A stretch of DNA of 64,000 nt from Planctomycetota bacterium (GTDB lineage: Bacteria > Planctomycetota > J058 > J103). The position numbers and the translations under genes were made by a program. Of the stretch, positions 37,380 to 46,266 are shown piece by piece; positions within the stretch are counted from its first letter, which is position 1, and every line of letters starts with the position of its first letter. The DNA lies in the NCBI GenBank assembly GCA_026004615.1, contig BPJM01000011.1, forward strand, positions 1 through 64,000. Direction: 5' to 3'. The notes beneath the pieces were generated by a model, which saw only the letters and a program-made list of their open reading frames with translations, searched no databases and was not told where the DNA came from.

Positions 37380-39329
37380 ATGCCCGCGGCCGAGCCTGCG
37401 CAGCTGTTGCAGCGCGAGCGGATCCGCACCCTGGTCTTCCCCGACACCGCCGAGGCGAGCGCCGCGGTCGCGCACCGGATCGCCGAGCGGATCCGGCAGC
37501 GGCAGCAGCGCGGCGAGCGATGCGTGCTGGGGCTGCCGACCGGCTCGACCCCGACCGAGGTCTACGCCGAGCTAGTGCGGCTGCACCGCGAAGAGGGCCT
37601 GAGCTTCCGCAACGTCGTTACCTTCAACCTGGACGAGTACTACCCCATCTCCCCGGAATCGCCCCAGAGCTATGTCCGTTACATGCGCGAGCACCTGTTC
37701 GACCACGTCGACATCCCGGCGTCCCAGGTGCACATCCCCGACGGTACGGTCCCGATCGAGCGGGTGCTCGAGCACTGCCAGGAGTACGAACGCGCGATCG
37801 CGCAGGCCGGCGGGCTCGACCTGGTGCTGCTGGGGATCGGGCGCACCGGCCACATCGGGTTCAACGAGCCGGGATCGAGCCCCAGCTCGCGCACGCGCCT
37901 GATCACCCTCGACCGGGTGACGCGGCTGGATGCGGCCGGGGAATTCTTCGGCTTCAAGAACGTGCCCCGGCGGGCGATCACCATGGGCGTCGGCACCATC
38001 CTCGAGGCGCGGCAGGTGGTGCTGATGGCGCTCGGCGAACACAAGGCCCGCATCGTGGCGCAAGCCGTCGAGGGACCGGTCAGCGCCGGGGTGCCTGCCA
38101 GCTACCTGCAGCAGCATCCGGACGCGACGGTGGTGCTCGACCGCGCGGCCGCCGGCGAGCTGACCCGCTTCAAGACGCCCTGGCTGGTGGCGCCGGTGCT
38201 CCACTGGGACGAGCGCATGATCCGCCGCGCCGTGATCTGGCTGGCCCGCCGGCTGCACAAGCCCATCCTCAAGCTCACCGACGAGGACTACAACGAGGCG
38301 GGGCTGCAGGACCTGCTGGCGGCCCGTGGTCCCGCCTACGACATCAACGTCGATGTGTTCCGCGGCCTGCAGGTGAGCATCAACGGCTGGCCGGGCGGCA
38401 AGCCCGCGTCCCAGCGGCGGCCGGGCGATGTGCACCGGCCCACCGACCGCATCTTCCCCAAGCGCGTGCTGATCTTCTCGCCGCATCCGGACGACGACGT
38501 GATCAGCATGGGGGGCACCCTGATCCGGCTGGTCGAACACGGCCACGAGGTGCATGTGGCCTATCAGGTCTCCGGCAGCATCGCCGTCTCGGACGACACC
38601 GCGCTGCGCTTCGCCGAGTTCGCGGGCGAGCTCAACCAGCGATTCGATCTGGGGGGCGAGCGCACCGCCGAGCTGGTCGCGCGGGTGCGGGCAGCGCTGG
38701 CGAACAAGGCCCCGGGCGAGCCCGATCCGCCCGAAGTCCGCGTCATCAAGGCCATGATCCGGCGCAGCGAGGCGCGGGCGGCGGCGCGCGCGTGCGGGCT
38801 GGCGCTGGAGCGGGTGCACTTCCTCGACCTGCCGTTTTACGAGACCGGTCGCGCGCGCAAGCGCCCGCTCGGCGAGGAGGACATCCGCATCGTGGCGGAG
38901 CTGCTCGAGCGCGTGCGCCCTCACCAGGTCTACGCGGCCGGCGATCTGTCCGATCCGCATGGCACGCACCGCACCTGCCTGCTCGCGATCCGGCGTGCGC
39001 TGCAGCAACTGGAGCACGCCCCCTGGCGCGCCGACTGCGAGCTGTGGCTGTACCGCGGCGCCTGGGAGGAGTGGGAGCCCGAGCGGATCGACATGGCCGT
39101 GCCGCTGTCGCCCGAGGAGCTGCTCCGCAAGCGCGCCGCCATCTTCAAGCACGAATCGCAGCGCGGCGAGGTCATGTTCCCCGGCGCCGACCCGCGCGAG
39201 TTCTGGCAGCGCGCGGAGGACCGCAACCGCAACACCGCCCGCCTGTACGACGCGCTGGGACTGGCCGACTACGAGGCGATCGAGGGCTTCGTGCGCTGGC
39301 AGCCGGGCGAGCCCGAGGGCGTCCCCTGA
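37380..39329 (+). CDS. glucosamine-6-phosphate deaminase-like / PIG-L deacetylase-like fusion protein
   Basis: 649 residues. Residues 15-270 are a NagB-like isomerase/deaminase domain with LGLPTGSTPTEVYAELVRLH, VVTFNLDEYY (catalytic Asp) and LLGIGRTGHIGFNEPGS. Residues 355-640 are a PIG-L/LmbE-like domain with the zinc motif SPHPDDDVISMGG near 366 and a distal GDLSDPHGTHRTC. Two-domain proteins of this size are known in several phyla. The likely job is converting N-acetylglucosamine-type phosphosugars (deacetylation plus deamination), i.e. amino-sugar salvage. Substrate unproven. Confidence 0.85.
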   Translation: MPAAEPAQLLQRERIRTLVFPDTAEASAAVAHRIAERIRQRQQRGERCVLGLPTGSTPTEVYAELVRLHREEGLSFRNVVTFNLDEYYPISPESPQSYVRYMREHLFDHVDIPASQVHIPDGTVPIERVLEHCQEYERAIAQAGGLDLVLLGIGRTGHIGFNEPGSSPSSRTRLITLDRVTRLDAAGEFFGFKNVPRRAITMGVGTILEARQVVLMALGEHKARIVAQAVEGPVSAGVPASYLQQHPDATVVLDRAAAGELTRFKTPWLVAPVLHWDERMIRRAVIWLARRLHKPILKLTDEDYNEAGLQDLLAARGPAYDINVDVFRGLQVSINGWPGGKPASQRRPGDVHRPTDRIFPKRVLIFSPHPDDDVISMGGTLIRLVEHGHEVHVAYQVSGSIAVSDDTALRFAEFAGELNQRFDLGGERTAELVARVRAALANKAPGEPDPPEVRVIKAMIRRSEARAAARACGLALERVHFLDLPFYETGRARKRPLGEEDIRIVAELLERVRPHQVYAAGDLSDPHGTHRTCLLAIRRALQQLEHAPWRADCELWLYRGAWEEWEPERIDMAVPLSPEELLRKRAAIFKHESQRGEVMFPGADPREFWQRAEDRNRNTARLYDALGLADYEAIEGFVRWQPGEPEGVP

Positions 39330-39423
39330 GACGGGGGCGGGGCCAGCCGGCGCCTGCTCCTGTCCGGGGCGACGCGGCGGGGGCGGTGCCGCCGGCTCGG
39401 CTCGCCCGCCACGCCGGCGAGGG

Positions 39424-39500
39424 TGGTACGCCCCACAGGATTCGAACCTGTAACCTTCGGCTCCGGAGGCCGACGCTCTATCCAGTTGAGCTAGGGGCGC
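39424..39500 (-). tRNA. tRNA-Arg (anticodon CCG)
   Basis: 77 bases including an encoded CCA (39424-39426). The cloverleaf reads from 39500: acceptor GCGCCCC pairs with GGGGCGT (first pair G-U), D arm with GCTC...GAGC, anticodon stem TCGGC/GCCGA around loop CTCCGGA, and T arm ACAGG TTCGAAT CCTGT. Anticodon CCG (complement at 39464-39466) decodes CGG, a codon common in this GC-rich genome. Confidence 0.96.
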
Positions 39501-39514
39501 ACCGAGGAAGTGCG

Positions 39515-39543
39515 AAACTAGCCCCTTTTCCGCCCCGTGTCAA
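39515..39543 (-). promoter_or_regulatory. promoter of the tRNA-Arg gene
   Basis: Read on the minus strand: TTGACA (39543-39538), a 17-base spacer and TAGTTT (39520-39515), placing the start of transcription just before the tRNA 5' end at 39500. The -35 is perfect; the -10 is weaker. Confidence 0.65.
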
Positions 39544-39665
39544 GCGCCCTGGTCGGGGCGGCACAGGGACAGGGTGGCCTCGCTTGCCCGCGGGCCGGCG
39601 CGCCGCCATAGTCAAGGAGACTCCCGGCGGTGCCGAGAACACGGTGGACGGAGGAGGGATCGAGG

Positions 39666-40148
39666 ATGCGCAGAGCTCGCCGGCTCGTGGCCGCAGCGCT
39701 GCTCGCAAGCGCAGGGCTCGGGCTGCTCGCGCCTGGTGCAACCCGCGCCGAGGAGAACCGCGGGGCCACCCCCGGCTCCGAGCGCTGCCTGTACTGCGAG
39801 GCGCTCCGGCTGCTCACGGCGGCCACGCGCTGCGAAGGCTGTTCCGGGCGGGGCGCGCCCTGCGCCAGCTGCGCCAGGCTCGCCGCCACCGTGGCCTGGA
39901 CCGCTGGGTGCCAGCTGTGCGCGGAGCAGCAACAGCAGCAGCTGGACACCTGCCGCGCGTGCAACCGCCTGGCCGACCAGCTCCGGCAAGCCCCCTGCCT
40001 GTTCTGTGCCGGCAGGGAGCTGGTGGCGAGCCGCGCCGCCTGTTCCACCAAGTGCGCGGCAGCGCGCGCCCGGCCTCGATGCGCCAGCTGCGCCGATGTG
40101 CGGGCGGCGGTGCGCGCGCTGCGCTGCCGGCGCTGCAGCCAGCCATAA
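39666..40148 (+). CDS. exported cysteine-rich protein with eight CxxC motifs
   Basis: 160 residues from ATG 39666. A basic start and a hydrophobic stretch ending APGATRAEE look like a cleavable signal peptide. The mature part holds 18 cysteines: CxxC at 41, 56, 66, 82, 96, 111, 139 and 154, plus a CxxxC at 126. Spacing is 10-16 residues between most pairs, like repeated zinc- or copper-binding knuckles or a disulfide ladder. No family recognised. It precedes two ZIP-type metal transporter genes, so a metal-related role is possible. Frame also open from 39630, less likely. Confidence 0.65.
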   Translation: MRRARRLVAAALLASAGLGLLAPGATRAEENRGATPGSERCLYCEALRLLTAATRCEGCSGRGAPCASCARLAATVAWTAGCQLCAEQQQQQLDTCRACNRLADQLRQAPCLFCAGRELVASRAACSTKCAAARARPRCASCADVRAAVRALRCRRCSQP

Positions 40149-40231
40149 CCCTTTAACCGGGGCTCGTGCCGGCACCGGCAGCGGTGGGACGGGCCCGCCG
40201 CCGGCACGAGCAGCGAGGGGGATGCCCCTCC

Positions 40232-40996
40232 GTGCAAGCCGACACCGCGATGACCGCCGAGCTGTTGGGTGCCGCCAGCGCCGCCGCCGTCCTCGGCGCA
40301 GGGCTGGGGGCGCTGCCCTTCCGCGGAACTCGCCGCGGGATGCCAACGCGCTGGCTGGCCGGCGGCCAGGCCCTCGCCGCCGGCTGCATGATCGGGATCG
40401 GCTACCTGCTGCTGGAAGTCGGGCTCGGGGTCGCTCCGGGCACCGCCGGCGCGGGCCTCGCGCTCGGGATCGGTTACGCCTACGGGGTGCGCTGGTACTC
40501 GGGCACCCTCGAGGTCGACCCCTTGCCCGACACCGCCGTCGACGGGCCGCACGCCGCGCGGCTGGTGCTGGTCTATGCGTTGCACGCCGCGGCCGAGGGC
40601 ATCGCCATGGGGGCAGCCGCTGCCTGCGGGCTTCGCCTGGGCCTGTTCGCGATCGGATCGCTAGCCCTGCACAACATCGCAGAGGCGATGGGACTGCTCG
40701 GAGCGCTGGTGCAGCGGGCGGGCCGCGCCCCCGGAGGCGCCGCCGCGGTGGCGGTGCTGGCGCGCCTGCCGCAGCTCGTGCTGGCGCTGCTGACCTGGTC
40801 GCTGCTCCGCACCGTTCCTGGCCTGCGCGATGGCACGCTCGGCTTCGCCGCCGGCGCGCTGCTGCTGCTCGTGCTGCTGGAGATGCTGCCCGGGGCGTAC
40901 CGCGAGCTTGAGCGCCCCCGCATCGCGGTCCTGGTCAGCACCGCGGCGGGCGGCGTGGTTCTGGGCTGGGCGATGCTCGGCCCTGCGGGGGGATGA
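40232..40996 (+). CDS. ZIP-family metal transporter-like membrane protein (divergent)
   Basis: 254 residues with about eight helices. The ZIP histidine motifs are present in altered form: YALHAAAEGIAMG (helix 4-like) and ALHNIAEAMGL (helix 5-like, with Ile-Ala-Glu rather than the usual Val-Pro-Glu). GTG 40232 is preceded by GAGGGGGA; an ATG at 40250 is the alternative. It ends three bases before a second, more typical ZIP gene, suggesting a pair or heteromer. Confidence 0.7.
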   Translation: MQADTAMTAELLGAASAAAVLGAGLGALPFRGTRRGMPTRWLAGGQALAAGCMIGIGYLLLEVGLGVAPGTAGAGLALGIGYAYGVRWYSGTLEVDPLPDTAVDGPHAARLVLVYALHAAAEGIAMGAAAACGLRLGLFAIGSLALHNIAEAMGLLGALVQRAGRAPGGAAAVAVLARLPQLVLALLTWSLLRTVPGLRDGTLGFAAGALLLLVLLEMLPGAYRELERPRIAVLVSTAAGGVVLGWAMLGPAGG

Positions 40997-40999
40997 GCG

Positions 41000-41734
41000 G
41001 TGGGCGAGCAGCTGCTCCAGGTGTTCGCCGTCGCGACGCTCACCGCGCTCGCGACCGGACTCGGAGCGCTGCCCCTGCTGTTGTTGCCGGCGATTCGCCC
41101 GCGGGCGATCGGGATCGGCAACGCGCTGGCCGCGGGCCTCATGCTGGGCGCCAGCTTCGGCCTGGTGCTGGAGGGCAGCGCGCGCGGCGCCTGGCAGGTG
41201 ATGGCCGGGGCGGCGCTCGGCGCGGCACTGATCGCGGCGGGCGAGCGGTGGCTGCGCCACCGCCCGGTCTCCTTCGGTGCGCTCTCCGGTGAGCTGGCGC
41301 GTCCCGCCGTGCTGGTGGTCTCCATCATGACGATCCACTCCGCGGCCGAAGGCGTCGCGATCGGAGTCTGCTTCGGCGGCGGGCCGAACCTCGCGGCCCT
41401 GCTGTCCGTCGCCATCGCGGTGCACAACGTGCCCGAAGGACTCGCCATCAGCATGGTGCTCCGTCCCCGCGGGGCGAGCGTGCTGAGGTGCGCCGTCTGG
41501 AGCGTCGTCTCCTCGCTGCCGCAGCCGCTGCTGGCGCTGCCGGCATTCGCCTTCGTCGAGGCGTTCCGCGCCGTGCTCCCCTACGGGCTCGGGTTCGCGG
41601 CAGGCGCGATGGTGTACCTGGTGTTCCTAGAGCTGTTGCCCGAAGCGTACGAACAGGCCTACCCGCCCGCGGTGGGGCTGCTGGCGAGCCTGGCGCTCGC
41701 CGCCATGGTGGTGTTGCAGAGCTGGCTGGGCTGA
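41000..41734 (+). CDS. ZIP-family divalent metal transporter
   Basis: 244 residues, about eight helices. Canonical metal-site motifs are IHSAAEGVAIG and AVHNVPEGLAIS, followed by LEMLP-like VFLELLPEAYEQAYP near the end. Probable uptake of zinc or a similar divalent ion across the inner membrane. GTG 41000 follows GGGGGGATG and lies directly behind the divergent ZIP gene. Confidence 0.85.
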   Translation: MGEQLLQVFAVATLTALATGLGALPLLLLPAIRPRAIGIGNALAAGLMLGASFGLVLEGSARGAWQVMAGAALGAALIAAGERWLRHRPVSFGALSGELARPAVLVVSIMTIHSAAEGVAIGVCFGGGPNLAALLSVAIAVHNVPEGLAISMVLRPRGASVLRCAVWSVVSSLPQPLLALPAFAFVEAFRAVLPYGLGFAAGAMVYLVFLELLPEAYEQAYPPAVGLLASLALAAMVVLQSWLG

Positions 41735-41871
41735 GCGCTGCCGGCAGCGCAACGCCACGGGCCTCGCCCCCGCAAAAGCCACCGCCCCCCCCGGACGGGC
41801 CAGCAGCCCGCGCCCCCCGCCGTGCGGCGGCGGTGTGACCGGGCGTGCCCGGAGCAGCTCCGCCGCTCGGC

Positions 41872-42435
41872 TCAGGACTGCGGCGGGGCGCCCGGCGGCG
41901 GTGCGGCAGCCGGCCCGGAACTCCTGGCCGCGGCGGACTCGCTGGCTGCTACAGAGCCGGCGGGTGCAGTCGCGCCGGAATGCTTCGGCCCCACGGTGAG
42001 CACCGGCACCGGCGAGGTGCGAACGACCTTGTCGGCGACGCTGCCGAACAACAGTCGCGACAGCCCCGAGCGCCCCATGGTGCCGAGCACGATGAGGTCC
42101 GCCTCGAGCTCGCGCGCGGCCTGGACGATCGTTTCGGCCGGCACACCGCGGCGCGCGACGGCAATCGCGCGCACCTCGGGCGGCAGCTTCGCCTCCGCCA
42201 GCCACTGCTCGACCCGCCTGCCCGCGGCCAGCTCGAGGCTCGCCACCAGCGCCCCCAGATCGACGTGCCCGGCCAGCTCGGGCACCATGGCGGCGCCGTC
42301 CAGCCCGCGCGTGTCCACCACCGAGAGCACCACCAGCCGAGCGTCCAGCCGCGCGGCCAGGCCTGCCGCGACCGCCAGCGCCCGTGCCGCCGGTTCGGAG
42401 AAGTCCGTCCCGACCAAAATTTTGCGAAACTCCAT
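41872..42435 (-). CDS. universal stress protein (UspA family), single domain
   Basis: 187 residues. The Usp fold opens with FRKILVGTDFSEPAARAL and carries the ATP-binding motif GTMGRSGLSRLLFGSVA (G-2x-G-9x-G-S) followed by SPVPVLTV. The last 38 residues are a Pro/Ala/Ser-rich tail unusual for the family. ATG 42435 with GGAGGTTGG upstream on its strand. Divergent from a small zinc-ribbon gene. Confidence 0.9.
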   Translation of the reverse strand: MEFRKILVGTDFSEPAARALAVAAGLAARLDARLVVLSVVDTRGLDGAAMVPELAGHVDLGALVASLELAAGRRVEQWLAEAKLPPEVRAIAVARRGVPAETIVQAARELEADLIVLGTMGRSGLSRLLFGSVADKVVRTSPVPVLTVGPKHSGATAPAGSVAASESAAARSSGPAAAPPPGAPPQS

Positions 42436-42711
42436 CGCCAACCTCCGGATCCGCGGCGCCGCGGGCCGCCGCTCGCCGCGCTTTTTTCGGTAGCAAGCCA
42501 CGTGCCGCCCCGCCGAGCGCCGCTCGGCGGCGCGCACGGCTGGCAGGCGGCCAGCCGCGCGTTGCCCGCGCCGCGCGGAGCCCCCCGGAGGCGGCGCTTG
42601 CACCTGGCGTCGTTCCTCGCTGGAATGCAGGTTGCTGGACTCGCGGCAGGGATTGGCTTGCAGAGCCGCATGCCGCGGCGCATGCGATACGAACACAGCG
42701 GAGGGACCGGC

Positions 42712-42927
42712 ATGCTCGAGGCGGAAGGATACGACGACGAGCTCGCGGCGGTGTGTGCGGACTGCGGAGAGCCCTGTTACGGCGAGCTGGAGGGAGGGTA
42801 CGCCTTCGGTGTCGACGAGGTGCTCTGCCGCCCGTGCGCGACCCGGCGCGGGGGACGCTACGATCCGGAGCAGGAGGTCTGGGTCGAACGGCCCTACGTG
42901 GCGGATCTGATGCGCGGCAAGCCGTGA
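42712..42927 (+). CDS. small zinc-ribbon-like protein
   Basis: 71 residues. Cysteines at 15, 18 and 22 (CADCGEPC) and at 39 and 42 (CRPC) form a probable treble-clef or ribbon zinc site; the tail is acidic/aromatic (DPEQEVWVERPYV). ATG 42712 is chosen for the GGAGGG at 42700-42705; the frame is open further upstream. No family recognised. It shares a divergent promoter region (42436-42711) with the universal stress protein gene. Confidence 0.6.
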   Translation: MLEAEGYDDELAAVCADCGEPCYGELEGGYAFGVDEVLCRPCATRRGGRYDPEQEVWVERPYVADLMRGKP

Positions 42928-43180
42928 GCCGTCGCGCGCGCTCCGCGCCCGGCTGCCCCATGGGGTCTCCGGTCGTTGCGCGAGCGGACCGCTCGGTGCG
43001 GGTTGTCCTGCGGTCCGCACCCGGCTGGCAACCCAGGCGCTGCTGCCCGAGGGCTGCGCGGTCCTGCGCAGCTCGCTGCGCGAGTTCGCACCGTGCCGGC
43101 GCACGGCTGCGCGTGGCCACCGGCGGTCTCGCCGTGACGCCGCAAGCAGCGCGGCGCAACGCGGGACGGCGGAGCGGCCC

Positions 43181-44335
43181 GTGAGGCGCTGGCTGAGGCG
43201 GCTGGTGGTGGCGGCGGCACTCGCTGGCGCCTACTTCGCGCTGCGAGCGACCGTGCTCGCCCCCGAGCCGGTGGTGGTGCGGGTGGTGGCGGTCGAACGC
43301 GGCCGGGTCGAGGCCACGGTCGCCAACTCGCGCGCCGGCAGCGTGCGTGCCCGGCGCCGGGCTCTGCTCTCGCCGGAGATCGGCGGGCTGGCGCTCGAGG
43401 TACCGCATCGCGCCGGAGCGCGGGTGGAACGCGGGGCGCTGTTGCTGCGGCTGGAGGACCGCATCCAGCGCGCGCAGCTCGTGCGCGCCCAGGCGCAGCA
43501 CGCCGCCGCGACCGCCGCCGTCCAGGAGGCGGAGGTGCAGCTGCGCCAGGCCGAACGCGAGCTGGAGCGCAACCGCGCGCTCGCCGGCAAGGGCCTGATC
43601 AGCGACGACGTGCTCGAGCGCTACCAGAGCGCGCTGGAGGCGGCGCGCGCCGCACTCGCGACCGCGCAGGCGCGGCAACAGCAGGCGGCGGCGGAGGTGG
43701 CGCTCGCCGAGGCGGAGCTCGCCCGCACCGAGCTGCGCGCGCCGTTCGCCGGAGTGCTGGCGGAGGTGCGGGTCGAGATCGGCGAATGGGTCACGCCGGC
43801 GCCGCCGCTGGTGCCCGTGCCGGGGGTGATCGACCTCATCGACACCTCCTCGATCTACATCAGCGCGCCCATGGACGAGGTCCACGCCGCGGTCCTGCGG
43901 GCGGGGCTGCCGGCGCGGGTGACCCTCGATCCGTACCCGGGCCGGAGTTTCGAGGGCCGGCTGGTACGCGTGGCGGCCTACGTGCTCGATGTCGAGACGC
44001 AGAACCGCACGCTCGAGGTCGAGGTCGAGCTGGACGACCGCGCCTTCGCCGAGCAGCTGTTGCCGGGCACTTCGGCCGACGTCGAGGTGATCCTGCAAGT
44101 GCGCGACGATGCGCTGCGCATCCCCACGGCCGCGATCATGGAGGGCGAGCGGGTGCTGGTGCTGGCCGCGGGCCAGCTGCACGAGCGGCGGATCGAGACC
44201 GGACTCCGCAACTGGAGCTTCACCGAGGTGCGCCGGGGCCTGGGCGAGGGCGAGCTGGTGGTGACCAGCCTGGGCCGGCCCGAGGTACAGGCGGGGGTGG
44301 CGGCAGTGGCACTGGCCGAGAGTCCGGCCCCATGA
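43181..44335 (+). CDS. periplasmic adaptor (membrane-fusion) subunit of a MacAB-like exporter
   Basis: 384 residues. An N-terminal membrane anchor is followed by a lipoyl half-motif, a long helical hairpin rich in Ala/Gln/Glu (about 95-185), then ELRAPFAGVLAEVRVEIGEWV, the beta-barrel region (TRVTLDPYPG-like) and the membrane-proximal end. It belongs to the HlyD/AcrA family and is first of a four-gene exporter operon. GTG 43181. The substrate is unknown. Confidence 0.85.
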   Translation: MRRWLRRLVVAAALAGAYFALRATVLAPEPVVVRVVAVERGRVEATVANSRAGSVRARRRALLSPEIGGLALEVPHRAGARVERGALLLRLEDRIQRAQLVRAQAQHAAATAAVQEAEVQLRQAERELERNRALAGKGLISDDVLERYQSALEAARAALATAQARQQQAAAEVALAEAELARTELRAPFAGVLAEVRVEIGEWVTPAPPLVPVPGVIDLIDTSSIYISAPMDEVHAAVLRAGLPARVTLDPYPGRSFEGRLVRVAAYVLDVETQNRTLEVEVELDDRAFAEQLLPGTSADVEVILQVRDDALRIPTAAIMEGERVLVLAAGQLHERRIETGLRNWSFTEVRRGLGEGELVVTSLGRPEVQAGVAAVALAESPAP

Positions 44336-45057
44336 TCGAGCTCGAGGAGGTGTGGCGGACCTACCGGCTCGGCGGCGAGCCGATCCACGCGCTCGCCGGC
44401 ATCAGCGAGCGCATCGAGGCCGGCGAGCACGTCGCGATCATGGGGCCATCGGGCTCGGGCAAGTCCACGCTGCTGCACGTGCTCGGCTGCCTGGACCGGC
44501 CGACCGCGGGCAGCTACCGGCTGGACGGCCAGGACGTGACGCAGCTCGAGGACGACGCGCTGGCGGAGCTGCGCGGCCACCGGATCGGCTTCGTCTTCCA
44601 GGCCTACCACCTGGTGGCGCGCCTGAGCGCGGAAGCGAACGTCGAGCTGCCGATGGTGTTCCTCGGCGTGCCGCGTGGGGAGCGGCGCCGGCGGGCGGCG
44701 GCGGCGCTGGAGGCGGTGGGGCTGTTGGACCGCCGCCGCCACCGGCCAGCGGAGCTGTCGGGCGGGCAGCGCCAGCGGGTGGCGATCGCGCGCGCGACCG
44801 TCATGCGGCCGCGGCTGCTGCTCGCCGACGAGCCGACGGGAAACCTCGACAGCGCCGCCGGCGCCCAGGTGCTCGACCTGCTGGACCAGCTGCACGCTGA
44901 GGGGATCACGCTGGTGGTGGTGACCCACGATCCCGAGGTGGCGCGCCGCGCCGGGCGGGTGCTGGTGTTGCGCGACGGGCGGGTGGCGGCGCGGCTGGCG
45001 GGCAGCGAGCTCGGTGGGCTCGAGCGGGCGCTCGGCCGCGGAAAGCCCGGGCCGTGA
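44332..45057 (+). CDS. MacB-type ABC exporter ATP-binding protein
   Basis: 241 residues. Walker A GPSGSGKST, Q-loop FQAYHLVARLSAEANVELP (typical of the LolD/MacB group), signature LSGGQRQR, Walker B LLLADEPTGNLD and switch His in VVTHDPEVA. The start ATG overlaps the adaptor stop by four bases, and its own stop overlaps the next GTG. Confidence 0.93.
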   Translation: MIELEEVWRTYRLGGEPIHALAGISERIEAGEHVAIMGPSGSGKSTLLHVLGCLDRPTAGSYRLDGQDVTQLEDDALAELRGHRIGFVFQAYHLVARLSAEANVELPMVFLGVPRGERRRRAAAALEAVGLLDRRRHRPAELSGGQRQRVAIARATVMRPRLLLADEPTGNLDSAAGAQVLDLLDQLHAEGITLVVVTHDPEVARRAGRVLVLRDGRVAARLAGSELGGLERALGRGKPGP

Positions 45058-46262
45058 GCGCGCTCGATCTGATCGCCTTCGCCACCACCGCGCTCGCCGG
45101 CCACCGGCTGCGCAGCGCGCTCAGCCTGCTCGGGGTGGCGATCGGGGTGGCGGCGGTGGTGCTGCTGACCGCGCTCGGCGAGGCCGCCCGCGCCTACGTG
45201 GTGGGCCAGTTCGAGGCGCTCGGCACCAATCTGCTGATCGTCATCCCGGGGCGGACCGAGACCAGCGGCGGTCTGCCGGGGGTGGGCAAGCCGCCCCACG
45301 ACCTGACGCTCGGGGACGCCGAGGCGCTGCGGCGCGGAATTGCCCAAGCGCGCCACGTGGTGCCGGTGGTGATCGGCACCGAGCGGGTCGCCCACCAGGG
45401 GCGGCAGCGGGACGCCATCATCGTCGGCACCACGCACGAGTTCCTGGCGGTCCGCCGGCTGGGCGTCGGGATCGGCGGCTTCTTGCCGCCGCTGGAGCAG
45501 CGGCGCTCGCTGCCGGTGGTGGTGCTCGGCAGCAAGCTCGCCGCCGAGCTGTTCCCCGGGCAGAACCCGCTCGGGCGCATCGTGCGCATCGGCGGCTGGC
45601 GGATGCGCACGATCGGCGTGCTGGTACCGCGCGGTGTCCAGCTCGGGCTCAACCTCGACGAGATCGCCCTGGTGCCGGTCGGCACCGGCATGCGGATGTT
45701 CGACCGCACCTCGCTGTTCCGGATCCTGATCGAGCTCGGCGCGCACACCGAGCTGGAGGCGGCGCGCGAGCGGGCGCGGGCGATCATCCGCGAGCGGCAC
45801 GGCGAGGAGGACGTGACCTGCCTGAGCCAGGACGCGGTGCTGGGGGCGTTCTCCTCGATCCTGGGGGCGCTCACCGCGGCGCTCGCCGGCATCGCGCTCG
45901 TATCACTGAGCGTGGCCGGCATCGGGATCATGAACGTGATGCTGGTCTCGGTCTCCGAGCGCACCGCCGAGATCGGCCTGCTCAAGGCGTTGGGCGCCAG
46001 GCGCCGGCAGGTGCTGGCGGCGTTTTTGGCCGAGGCGGTGCTGCTGGCGCTGGCGGGCGGCGTGCTGGGGCTATTGGCAGCGGCCGGCGCCGGGCAGGCG
46101 GTGAGCTGGTACGTGCCGGCGCTCCAGATCCGGCCGCCTGCGTGGGCGGTGGCGGCGGCGCTGGGGCTGTCGGTGGGCGCGGGCGCGCTGTTCGGGCTGT
46201 TGCCGGCGCTACGGGCGGTGCGGCTCGATCCGGTCGCCGCGCTGGCCAGGGCCGGGGGGTAG
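45054..46262 (+). CDS. MacB/FtsX-type ABC exporter permease 1
   Basis: 402 residues with the MacB plan: one N-terminal helix (LRSALSLLGVAIGVAAVVLLTALGE split by the periplasmic MacB_PCD domain), then three C-terminal helices beginning at GIGIMNVMLVSVSERTAEIGLLKALGA. GTG 45054 overlaps the ATPase stop. It lacks a fused ATPase domain, so the ATPase is the separate upstream gene. Confidence 0.9.
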   Translation: MSALDLIAFATTALAGHRLRSALSLLGVAIGVAAVVLLTALGEAARAYVVGQFEALGTNLLIVIPGRTETSGGLPGVGKPPHDLTLGDAEALRRGIAQARHVVPVVIGTERVAHQGRQRDAIIVGTTHEFLAVRRLGVGIGGFLPPLEQRRSLPVVVLGSKLAAELFPGQNPLGRIVRIGGWRMRTIGVLVPRGVQLGLNLDEIALVPVGTGMRMFDRTSLFRILIELGAHTELEAARERARAIIRERHGEEDVTCLSQDAVLGAFSSILGALTAALAGIALVSLSVAGIGIMNVMLVSVSERTAEIGLLKALGARRRQVLAAFLAEAVLLALAGGVLGLLAAAGAGQAVSWYVPALQIRPPAWAVAAALGLSVGAGALFGLLPALRAVRLDPVAALARAGG

Positions 46263-46266
46263 CGGC

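Noticed and set aside
39424..39500. tRNA-Arg as an integration site of a mobile element
   Set aside because: No integrase, no duplicated 3' tRNA end and no change in neighbouring gene character were seen.
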